Source of the DNA: an uncultured Armatimonadota bacterium
Lineage (GTDB): Bacteria > Armatimonadota > Armatimonadia > Armatimonadales > Armatimonadaceae
DNA length: 12,586 nt
Direction: 5' to 3'
Assembly (NCBI GenBank): GCA_903924445.1
Contig: CAIYBQ010000087.1
Coordinates: 1-12,586 of the forward strand
Positions 1-5,694 of the stretch are shown piece by piece (the stretch's first letter is position 1; each line of letters starts with the position of its first letter). Made by a program: the position numbers and the translations under genes. The notes below the pieces were generated by a model. The model was given only the letters and a program-made list of their open reading frames with translations, was not told the DNA's origin and ran no database searches.

Positions 1-214
1 AGAAGAAGCAATTCGAAAAGTGTCGTGATGGCCATATCCAACAATCCGAAACGACAAGCGTTTCGCTGTCCCGCCACTGCGCCTTAGAAAAGAAGAAGCA
101 ATTCGAAAAGTGTCGTGATGGCCATATCCAACAATCCGAAACGACAAGCGTCTTGCTGTCGCGTCACTGCGCTTAAAAGAAGAAAAATTAATGCAAAAAG
201 TGTAGTAATGGCCA
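1..214. repeat. 90-bp tandem repeat array, 2.4 units
   Basis: Unit 1 is 1-90, unit 2 is 91-180 and a degenerate third unit runs from 181 to about 214. The first 60 bases of units 1 and 2 are identical, and their last 30 differ at several positions. Unit 3 matches the first 33 bases at about 26 positions. The array begins at the first base of the window, so it may extend upstream. Although 90 is a multiple of three, the frame open through unit 2 is closed by TAG at 85-87 in unit 1, and the short ORFs from the internal ATGs (28 and 118) resemble nothing I recognise, so I read it as non-coding. It ends about 35 bp before the PEP-CTERM start codon and may form part of that gene's upstream or leader region. 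Confidence 0.85.
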
Positions 215-248
215 CAATTTTTACGATTGGTGATGTGGAGGAACTCAA

Positions 249-995
249 ATGTCATCAACGCATCACCCCGCAGCGGTCAAATCACTTGGCTGCGTGCTCA
301 AAGTCATCGTCTGTTTGCTTCTGATGGCTGCCCCGTGCCACGCACAGCAGTTTCAAATTCGTTATTCATTCACCGGGCTCCCCGGAAATCAGAGCTCAAC
401 CCTGCCTCTCGCCGATAGCGTCCCGAATCTCCTGACTGTCTCAGGAATCACCCGCGGCAGCGGTATCACCACCGTCGCAGGTAGCGGTGGGATGGCCGCC
501 GGTGGCTGGACAACCACATCATTTGATCCAAATGACTACTTCACTCTTAATCTGTCATCCGCATTTGGATACCGCGTCCGCGTTGACTCCATCAGCTTCG
601 CGGAACGCAGAAGCCTCACCGGTCCGGGGGGACTCGAGCTGCGCACCAGCGTAGACACGTTTGGCCAGGGAATATACAGCGCAACGCTTCCGGATGATGC
701 CAAGGTTCGGCGGCACGATGTACAAACCGGCGGAATCTGGGCGGATGAGACCGTACCCCTCGAGGTCCGCTTCTATGGGTATCAGGCTGAAGCTTCCGGC
801 GGTACATGGAGACTTGGTGGTAGCACGACCGCAGCAGATAACCCAACTGGCCTTAGCACCGACCTTCTCATCAGTGGCTGGATGGAACCCAGTGCGACGG
901 TCGCCCCCGAGCCGGCAAGCATCGGGTTAATCCTTGGAGTTCTGCCAGCGATAGGATGCGCATGCCTCTGGAGAAATAAAATGAGACATGTGTGA
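249..995 (+). CDS. PEP-CTERM sorting domain-containing exported protein
   Basis: A 248-residue protein with all parts of a PEP-CTERM substrate. The N-terminal signal peptide has a hydrophobic core at about residues 12-27 and a probable cleavage after CHA (residue 32). The body is small-residue and beta-rich, with an ITRGSGITTVAGSGG segment at about 66-80 that resembles secreted proteins common in Planctomycetota and Verrucomicrobiota. The C-terminus has PEP at residues 220-222, a hydrophobic helix at about 225-240 and a basic tail (RNKMRH). In this family an exosortase cleaves near PEP and sorts the protein to the envelope or exopolysaccharide; no exosortase gene is in the window. The ATG at 249 is supported by GGAGGA at 237-242 with 6-nt spacing. 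The function of the body is unknown. An oddity is the two Cys residues inside the C-terminal helix. Confidence 0.85.
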   Translation: MSSTHHPAAVKSLGCVLKVIVCLLLMAAPCHAQQFQIRYSFTGLPGNQSSTLPLADSVPNLLTVSGITRGSGITTVAGSGGMAAGGWTTTSFDPNDYFTLNLSSAFGYRVRVDSISFAERRSLTGPGGLELRTSVDTFGQGIYSATLPDDAKVRRHDVQTGGIWADETVPLEVRFYGYQAEASGGTWRLGGSTTAADNPTGLSTDLLISGWMEPSATVAPEPASIGLILGVLPAIGCACLWRNKMRHV

Positions 996-1136
996 GACGT
1001 GCAACGGTTATTGAATCTCGCGAATCATCATCGAGAGGAGTCTTTGAAGCATGGATGCGTCCTCTAGTGTGTGATTAATCGCGCATTGATTGATTTTAGT
1101 TGCAATCTATGGCAGAGGACATCGAACCAGGGCCGC

Positions 1137-1144
1137 GGTAATAT
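1137..1144 (+). promoter_or_regulatory. Putative promoter -10 (GGTAATAT) for the DUF3445 gene
   Basis: GG followed by TAATAT resembles a -10 box and matches the GGTANNNT form seen ahead of several other units in this window. AGGACA at 1116-1121, 17 bp upstream, shares GACA with the -35 consensus. Transcription would start near 1151, just before a short ORF and the hairpin at 1180-1201. The 163 bp between the PEP-CTERM stop and 1159 otherwise holds only a weak AGAGGA (1034-1039)/TCCTCT (1060-1065) inverted repeat. Confidence 0.4.
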
Positions 1145-1158
1145 GAACACATCGATGG

Positions 1159-2103
1159 TTGAAAAACCCGATGATTACTGCGGCCGCTGAACAGCGGGCG
1201 CTTTTTGTTTTTATGGACTCCACGCTTCCAGACATTCCGCGTTACCGGCCATTTCACAAAGGCATCTACACAACCACGCCAAGTCTAATCCCTCTTGGAA
1301 CCGATTTTGGGAACGGAGTCCTTGATGCCATCCCGTTGCAGCTTGACAAGGGCACGGCGGCGCTCATCGCAAACAAGCACCAGATACAGACCTACCGGCA
1401 GCTGATGCTGATGTCCAATATAAGCGAATCCGTTGCAGCCTCCGCAATCCAACTGCTCTCCGATGAACGTGACATCGCACAGACCGCGGTTGGCGATGTT
1501 TATCCTGGCATGCCGCAGCTCCACGACGATTGGCGTGAAACGACTAGCTCACTCGAAAGTCGATTTAGTGCTCTCTCACTAGCGATTGGCGAAGACATCG
1601 CGATTGTCGAAATTGATTCCGATGGTAATGATCGTAACGCCCTGATGTCGATTGCTGCGCCAAGCCGCTGGGCGCCGGAAGAAAAAATCGGCCGCTCGTT
1701 TGTCGCGACACATACCCCCGTCCCAAATATGGAAAAAACATTGGCTGTGGCCGCAAAGCTGCAGCAAATGCTCCTCGAGCGCGGACCGTTTGTCCGTTTC
1801 ACCTGGGGCATTTCCACCACGCCTGCGCTAGATACACATCCCAGTGTCATGGAGCCGCCCTACGCCGGCGGGGATGCTTGGCTGCGCACGGAGCGCCAGG
1901 TCATTCGGCGTATCCCCGAACATCAAGCATTTCTGTTTACGATTCGTGTGATGGTCGAACCGCTATCCGATATACGAAAATCAATCACCGATGCCAGTGC
2001 TCTCGCAGCTGCGCTGCGCAGCATGGATGACAAGAGTCGGATTTACAAATCTGTGGATGGCCATGTAGATGCGCTGTGCGCGTATCTCTTAGAATCCGCT
2101 TAG
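1159..2103 (+). CDS. Heme-dependent oxidative N-demethylase family protein (DUF3445)
   Basis: Up to 314 residues. The second half carries the signature of DUF3445 / heme-dependent oxidative N-demethylases: SRWAPEEKIGRSF at about 169-181, followed by ATHTPVPN, RFTWGI at 213-218, and WLRTERQVIRRIPEHQAFLF at 241-260 followed by TIRVMVEPL. Characterised members use heme and oxygen to demethylate small amines such as dimethylamine; the substrate here is unknown. The start is uncertain: TTG 1159 is the outer limit, ATG 1171 and ATG 1213 are alternatives, and none has a Shine-Dalgarno. The recognisable domain begins at about RYRPF (residue 28), so all three would give a complete domain; 1213 directly follows a terminator-like hairpin. 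It overlaps the convergent rnz by 4 bp. No reductase or amine-oxidation partner gene is adjacent. Confidence 0.8.
   Translation: MKNPMITAAAEQRALFVFMDSTLPDIPRYRPFHKGIYTTTPSLIPLGTDFGNGVLDAIPLQLDKGTAALIANKHQIQTYRQLMLMSNISESVAASAIQLLSDERDIAQTAVGDVYPGMPQLHDDWRETTSSLESRFSALSLAIGEDIAIVEIDSDGNDRNALMSIAAPSRWAPEEKIGRSFVATHTPVPNMEKTLAVAAKLQQMLLERGPFVRFTWGISTTPALDTHPSVMEPPYAGGDAWLRTERQVIRRIPEHQAFLFTIRVMVEPLSDIRKSITDASALAAALRSMDDKSRIYKSVDGHVDALCAYLLESA
1180..1212 (+). terminator. Terminator-like hairpin, possible attenuator
   Basis: GCGGCCGCT (1180-1188) pairs with AGCGGGCGC (1193-1201) around a GAAC loop, giving eight GC-rich pairs with one G-G mismatch. TTTTTGTTTTT follows at 1202-1212, and ATG follows directly at 1213. 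This is the form of a Rho-independent terminator. It may end transcription from the PEP-CTERM gene, or act as an attenuator for the DUF3445 gene. A short ORF (ATG 1155, or 1143, stop TGA 1188-1190) ends inside the left arm. If the DUF3445 protein really starts at 1159 or 1171, the hairpin lies inside its first codons, so coding sequence is a competing explanation. Confidence 0.5.
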
Positions 2104-3047
2104 GCTGTCGGTCGCTCGATAGAGAAGCGCTGAAAATCACTCGCAAGCCGGGTGTTTGGAAACACTGACTGCGCATCCTGCAAGAGCATCTCAATCCCTA
2201 CATCCGCTGGCTCCGGGTCGTACCTACTTGAGAAATGCGTGATGATCAGCTCTTTGACGCCAGCGCTCAACGCGACTTCCGCCGCCTCACGACTTGTAGA
2301 GTGCGCCGACTTCTCAGCCTGTACCTGTTCGCTTGCATGAAACGTTGCTTCGTGAATCAGCAAATCCGCACCAGTGGCAAGTGCAATAACGGCATCCGAT
2401 GGACGTGTGTCACCCGAATAAACCGTCATCCGTCCGCGCTTGGTTTCGCCCACATAATCAGCGCCATTCACAACACGGCCATCTGGGAGCGTGACAATTT
2501 CTCCAGCCTTCAATTGTCCAAACAACCGTCCTGGAGGCAAGCCATCCGCTTTTGCCTTCTGAATATCAAAGGCTCCCGGGTTGTCCGCCTCGCGTATGCG
2601 ATACGCATAACTTTCCGTGCGATGGTCGGTCTGACATACATCCACCGTAAATCCAAGCTCTGTGAGTGACCAACCAGGTGCAACCACATCGTTCACAATC
2701 GGATACGCCGGACGGTTACCAGTCAATCGCAGTGTGCTGTTCAGCCATCGACCAAGGCCATCCGGGCCGTGAATCGTAACCTCGGATGCTCCCCCAAGCG
2801 CGAGTCCACGGCTGGCGAGGAGCCCTGGCAGGCCATAGAAGTGATCGCCATGAAGATGCGTTACGAAAATCCGTGTGAGCTGACTGAGGCGTAAATGCGG
2901 CATCCGCAAGAGCTGATGCTGGGTGCCCTCGCCACAGTCAAACAACCACCACTCACTGCGTTGCGGCAGACGAAGCGCCAAGGATGACACATTTCGGGTA
3001 CGGCTGGGAGTCCCCGCGCCTGTGCCTAGAAATGTCCACTCCAGCAC
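2100..3047 (-). CDS. rnz: Ribonuclease Z (tRNA 3' endonuclease)
   Basis: A 315-residue metallo-beta-lactamase-fold enzyme of normal length for bacterial tRNase Z, which removes 3' trailers from tRNA precursors in the cytoplasm. The zinc motif HLHGDH is at 64-69, followed by FYGLPGLLASRG (70-81), as in RNase Z. Further expected ligands and motifs are H142 in DHRTESYAYR, D213 in SGDTRP, HEATF at 232-236, HSTSREA at 249-255 and H271 in HFSSRY. The start is GTG at 3047-3045, immediately after the nrnA stop TAA (3050-3048), with a GGGAG-like ribosome site inside the end of nrnA, so the two are almost certainly co-translated. The stop TAA (2102-2100) overlaps the stop of the convergent DUF3445 gene. 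Confidence 0.95.
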   Translation of the reverse strand: MLEWTFLGTGAGTPSRTRNVSSLALRLPQRSEWWLFDCGEGTQHQLLRMPHLRLSQLTRIFVTHLHGDHFYGLPGLLASRGLALGGASEVTIHGPDGLGRWLNSTLRLTGNRPAYPIVNDVVAPGWSLTELGFTVDVCQTDHRTESYAYRIREADNPGAFDIQKAKADGLPPGRLFGQLKAGEIVTLPDGRVVNGADYVGETKRGRMTVYSGDTRPSDAVIALATGADLLIHEATFHASEQVQAEKSAHSTSREAAEVALSAGVKELIITHFSSRYDPEPADVGIEMLLQDAQSVFPNTRLASDFQRFSIERPTA

Positions 3048-4043
3048 TTAATGCACTCCCGCCTCAGCAAGGACATCCAAAACCTGGCGTAGAGCTTCAT
3101 CGCCAGTCGCTGCCGGAACGGTGCATCCACTCGCAAGCCGATGACCACCTCCGCCAAACTTAGCCGCTACTTTGGAGACATCAATGCCTTCAGAGCACCG
3201 CAGACTTGTGCGGAAACCACCGCTCGCCTGCTCGCGCATCAGAATCGCCACTTTCGCCCCGCGGACGCTGCGTAGCGCATGCGAAACGCCATCGGTTTCG
3301 GAATCCAAAGCGCCCGTTGCCGCGAAATCACTAAGCGTAATCACACTCCACACGATGGCACCGCCATCACTGCGGCCCATCTGGACCAACGCACGCCCGA
3401 GGAGCCGCTGCGCAGTCTCCGTGCGGTTTTCAAACACATTTGCGACGATGGCATCCGCGTTTGCACCCGCAGCCCGAAGCGCCGCGCCGATCTGGAATGT
3501 CCCTGCTGTCGTCGCCGGATACCGAAAGCCTCCGGTGTCGGTGTAAATGCCACACATCAGACACTGGGCGATTTCTGGATTCAGCGGAATGCCAAGCACG
3601 ACCAACAAATCGTAGACGAGCTCGCAGGTGGATGCCCGGTGGCCATCCACAATGCGGATGTTTCCAAAGACACCACTCGTGACATGGTGGTCAATGTCAA
3701 TCACGATGGGGCAGCCGAGAATGGTGTCCGTATTTGGACCCATCCGCTTCGCATCACCAGCATCCATCCCGATTCCAAGGTCGTACGTTGCAATCGGGCT
3801 AGTCCGCAACACGGATGCGGACCCAGGGAGGAACTTCATCGTCTCAGGAACGCCATCCGCGCTCAGGATATCGACATGCTTACCGATGCTCCGAAGGGCT
3901 ATCGCAAGGCCGAGCATCGACCCAAGCGCATCACCATCCGGGTTTACATGACACGCCAGCGCAATCCGCTCAGCACCTTGGATGGCCGTGGCGGCGGCTT
4001 TGAAATCGGCCAGATGGTCATCACTGGGAGTCGGAGTTGTCAT
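3048..4043 (-). CDS. nrnA: DHH/DHHA1 phosphoesterase, NrnA-type nanoRNase
   Basis: A 331-residue protein, typical for NrnA, which degrades short oligoribonucleotides and in many bacteria dephosphorylates pAp. DHH-domain metal motifs are HVNPDGDA at 32-39, MDAGD at 93-97, DHH at 118-120 and YTDTGGF at 167-173. The C-terminal DHHA1 domain ends with FGGGGHRLASG at 296-306. The frame stays open upstream to 4208, but the extra 55 residues have low-complexity, non-conserved character. The ATG at 4043 gives the normal length and sits 5 nt after a TAGACT box, suggesting a leaderless message. It is the first gene of an operon with rnz, which starts at the very next base after its stop. Confidence 0.93.
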   Translation of the reverse strand: MTTPTPSDDHLADFKAAATAIQGAERIALACHVNPDGDALGSMLGLAIALRSIGKHVDILSADGVPETMKFLPGSASVLRTSPIATYDLGIGMDAGDAKRMGPNTDTILGCPIVIDIDHHVTSGVFGNIRIVDGHRASTCELVYDLLVVLGIPLNPEIAQCLMCGIYTDTGGFRYPATTAGTFQIGAALRAAGANADAIVANVFENRTETAQRLLGRALVQMGRSDGGAIVWSVITLSDFAATGALDSETDGVSHALRSVRGAKVAILMREQASGGFRTSLRCSEGIDVSKVAAKFGGGGHRLASGCTVPAATGDEALRQVLDVLAEAGVH

Positions 4044-4048
4044 ACCCC

Positions 4049-4056
4049 AGTCTACC
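4049..4056 (-). promoter_or_regulatory. Putative leaderless promoter -10 (GGTAGACT) of nrnA
   Basis: On the minus strand GG-TAGACT is followed by five bases and the nrnA ATG, so the transcript would begin at or next to the start codon. No Shine-Dalgarno is present. The 12 bases GTGTGTCCGGTA covering this box recur exactly ahead of the gene at 10805. No convincing -35 is visible. Confidence 0.45.
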
Positions 4057-4114
4057 GGACACACCGCTCTGCTTGACCGCGCTGGCGGATGCTGCCCGAT
4101 TGGCGCAGCCCCAC

Positions 4115-4131
4115 ACCTGGTCGACCTAGGT
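4115..4131. promoter_or_regulatory. Near-palindrome in the nrnA / PAP2 divergent region
   Basis: GGTCGACC at 4119-4126 is a perfect 8-bp palindrome, flanked by ACCT and AGGT arms that are offset by one base. A nearby GCTGC (4091-4095)/GCAGC (4105-4109) inverted repeat lies in the same 171-bp region between two divergent starts. It could be an operator, but no regulator is identified. Confidence 0.2.
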
Positions 4132-4202
4132 AGAAAGTCCCAATCTTTAGCAACTATCACCTGCTTTATCCCTGCCCGGTATCTGGTTAGTCGTGTGTGC
4201 GA

Positions 4203-4208
4203 TACCAT
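4203..4208 (+). promoter_or_regulatory. Putative leaderless -10 (TACCAT) of the PAP2 gene
   Basis: TACCAT lies exactly six bases before ATG 4215, the spacing that would place the transcription start on the A of the start codon. No Shine-Dalgarno precedes this ATG. An alternative GGTATCTG box is at 4178-4185. No -35 is recognised. Confidence 0.35.
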
Positions 4209-4214
4209 TGCCCA

Positions 4215-4919
4215 ATGGGCGTTTGGCGAAGAATTCTGGGACCGTTGGTCGAGGTGGTGATCACCCCGATGGCGATTGGAGCGGCTGTCTCTGCTGGCGC
4301 TGTTGTGTTTTTCCTAAACCTCGCGGATGACATCCGGGAGCAGGATGGCGTCTGGAAGTTCGACCACGATGGCTTGAACCTTGGAAATGCCCTCCGGACG
4401 CCTGAGCGGACAGCGATTGCGCGGACCGTTTCGGACCTCGCGCGCCCCGATGTGATGTCGGCTGTTGCCCTGGTCAGCGTTGTTATTGCATGGCGAAGTG
4501 TTCGGTTTCGCCGTGAAGCAATTTTAATGGCAATCACCCTCGGTGGGGGCGGCTTGATCATCGGAACAACAAAGTATCGCTACGGTCGCCAGCGTCCAAG
4601 TCTGGTCGAAGCCCTCGCGGTTGAAGAAACATTCAGCTTCCCAAGCGGTCACTCCTTTGTCAGCATTTGCTTCTACGGGACCCTTGCATATTGGTGGATG
4701 AAAAACCGTCACTGGCTGGCAAAATTCGGCATCGGGTCGATCACGACGCTGTTCATCGCAATTGTCGGAGCAAGCCGGGTTTATTTGGGTGTGCATTATC
4801 CATCCGATGTGCTTGCGGGGTACGCCGCCGCCCTCCCGTGGCTGGTGGCTTGCCTGTCTGCGTATGAGCGCTCTGAGCGCGAAATTGGTGTTGATGACCT
4901 GTTGCTGCTGACGGATTAG
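4215..4919 (+). CDS. PAP2-family membrane phosphatase
   Basis: A 234-residue integral membrane protein from the ATG at 4215; a GTG at 4197 would add six residues. The three PAP2 catalytic motifs are intact, numbered from 4215: KYRYGRQRP at 120-128, PSGH at 143-146 and SR-x5-H-x3-D at 187-198 (SRVYLGVHYPSD). Hydrophobic segments at about 15-35, 82-94, 104-117, 150-162, 174-188 and 200-215 fit a multi-span fold with the active site at the membrane face. The family dephosphorylates lipid phosphates such as phosphatidate or undecaprenyl diphosphate; the substrate cannot be chosen from sequence. The start is favoured by the TACCAT box 6 nt upstream. The fucU-like gene follows 51 bp later and may be co-transcribed. 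Confidence 0.88.
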   Translation: MGVWRRILGPLVEVVITPMAIGAAVSAGAVVFFLNLADDIREQDGVWKFDHDGLNLGNALRTPERTAIARTVSDLARPDVMSAVALVSVVIAWRSVRFRREAILMAITLGGGGLIIGTTKYRYGRQRPSLVEALAVEETFSFPSGHSFVSICFYGTLAYWWMKNRHWLAKFGIGSITTLFIAIVGASRVYLGVHYPSDVLAGYAAALPWLVACLSAYERSEREIGVDDLLLLTD

Positions 4920-4937
4920 AGGCATCATGGGATGTCA

Positions 4938-4954
4938 GGGCACGACAAATGCCC
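4938..4954 (+). other. Small stem-loop ahead of the fucU-like ribosome site
   Basis: GGGCA (4938-4942) pairs with TGCCC (4950-4954) around a 7-base loop, ending three bases before the AGGAGA ribosome site (4958-4963). The short stem has no T-run, so it is not a terminator. It could influence mRNA stability or translation between the PAP2 and fucU-like genes. Confidence 0.3.
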
Positions 4955-4970
4955 ATTAGGAGAAAATCGC

Positions 4971-5396
4971 ATGCTACGTGGTGAGCTGTTACATCCAGAG
5001 ATTTTGTTTGCGCTTGGCGGTGCCGGACACGGCTCCCAGATTTTGATCACCGATGGCAATTATCCGCACGTGACGAAGACCAACCCGGATGCCGAGCGGG
5101 TTTATCTGAACTTGGCGCCTGGCGTCTTGAACGCCGTGCAAGTGCTCAAGGTTCTTGCGGATGCGGTGCCGATTGAGCAGGTGCATGTGATGGCGACTGC
5201 CGATGGCAAAGAGCCTCCGATTTGGGGCGAGTTTGCAGAGATTCTTGGACCCGAGCTGCCATTGATTCCAATCAAGCGGTTCAACTTCTATGATGCTGCC
5301 TGCGGCTCGGATGTTGCCCTTGTTGTCGCGACAGGCGAACAGCGGGTTTATGCCAACATTTTGCTGACGATTGGCGTTGTCCCACCGCCGAAGTAG
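4971..5396 (+). CDS. RbsD/FucU-family sugar mutarotase (FucU-like)
   Basis: A 141-residue protein of normal family length. RbsD/FucU proteins interconvert sugar anomers or ring forms in the cytoplasm. HPEILFAL at 8-15 and GHGSQILITDG at 18-28 contain the conserved His19 and Asp27. The C-terminus IKRFNFY followed by TGEQRVYANILLTIGV is closer to FucU (INRFAFY / ITGERAKYGNILL) than to RbsD, so L-fucose mutarotase-like is the better guess; substrate is unproven and no fucose or ribose genes are nearby. The ATG at 4971 is fixed by AGGAGA at 4958-4963 with 7-nt spacing; the ORF opens upstream at 4932 without a ribosome site. A terminator follows at 5421. The last 101 bases are duplicated downstream at 5480-5580. 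Confidence 0.9.
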   Translation: MLRGELLHPEILFALGGAGHGSQILITDGNYPHVTKTNPDAERVYLNLAPGVLNAVQVLKVLADAVPIEQVHVMATADGKEPPIWGEFAEILGPELPLIPIKRFNFYDAACGSDVALVVATGEQRVYANILLTIGVVPPPK

Positions 5397-5420
5397 TTTT
5401 GTTTTTGGTTGTTGTAAAGA

Positions 5421-5467
5421 AACACCCCTGGAGAACAGCTCGTTTGTTCTGGTGTGGGTGTTTTTTT
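5421..5467 (+). terminator. Rho-independent terminator of the fucU-like gene
   Basis: AACACCC (5421-5427) pairs with GGGTGTT (5456-5462). An upper stem GAACA (5433-5437)/TGTTC (5445-5449) has a 7-base loop, and a run of seven T ends at 5467. It starts 25 bp after the stop codon. Confidence 0.85.
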
Positions 5468-5479
5468 GTAGATGCCTGA

Positions 5480-5580
5480 GCTGCCTGCGGCTCGGATGTT
5501 GCCCTTGTTGTCGCGACAGGCGAACAGCGGGTTTATGCCAACATTTTGCTGACGATTGGCGTCGTCCAACCGCCGAAGTA
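5480..5580 (+). pseudogene. Duplicated 3' fragment of the fucU-like gene
   Basis: These 101 bases match 5295-5395, the end of the fucU-like gene, at a constant offset of 185 bp with two differences. In the gene's frame they encode the last 33 residues and a stop. One change is synonymous (GTT to GTC), one gives Pro to Gln (CCA to CAA), and the base after the block turns TAG into TAA. There is no start codon or ribosome site for the fragment, and the terminator at 5421-5467 separates it from the intact gene. It may be a tail-plus-terminator duplication or the remnant of a deleted tandem paralogue. Confidence 0.85.
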
Positions 5581-5638
5581 AGCGCCCCTAGCGAAAGTAT
5601 GTTGCGCTGCACGGCTCTAATCTTCGCAAATAACCAAA

Positions 5639-5676
5639 ACAAAAAAACACCCCTATGGAAGCTCCACAGGGGTGTT
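5639..5676 (-). terminator. Strong Rho-independent terminator of the PqaA-like gene
   Basis: AACACCCCT (5646-5654) pairs perfectly with AGGGGTGTT (5668-5676), with a further TGGA/TCCA inner stem around AGC. On the minus strand the hairpin is followed by seven T, and it begins 18 bp after the PqaA-like stop codon. Read on the plus strand it lacks a T-run, although the hairpin itself could still matter. Its first nine bases also occur in the fucU-like terminator. The 298 bp at 5397-5694 hold only the two terminators and the fragment at 5480-5580. Confidence 0.9.
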
Positions 5677-5694
5677 ACCTTTTCCAAAAGCGAA

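Noticed and set aside
1..214. CRISPR-like array
   Set aside because: The 60-base repeats with 30-base variable ends are too long and too few, the ends are related to each other, and no cas genes are present.
115..324. 69-codon ORF starting in the tandem repeat
   Set aside because: It has no ribosome site, overlaps the PEP-CTERM start in another frame and shows no recognisable domain; the same frame is stopped in repeat unit 1.
1155..1215. Programmed frameshift joining the short leader ORF to the DUF3445 frame
   Set aside because: The A-rich stretch is not a complete slippery heptamer, and a +1 slip at CCC is possible but unsupported; separate leader and gene is simpler.
3279..4076. Long plus-strand ORF opposite nrnA
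   Set aside because: It is antisense to a fully conserved DHH phosphoesterase and its translation is rich in Arg/His/Pro with no domain; a shadow of the GC-rich codon pattern.
4044..4208. 55-residue N-terminal extension of NrnA
   Set aside because: Open frame only; not like the family, exceeds normal length, and would overlap the PAP2 start. The promoter-like box at 4049-4056 lies inside it.
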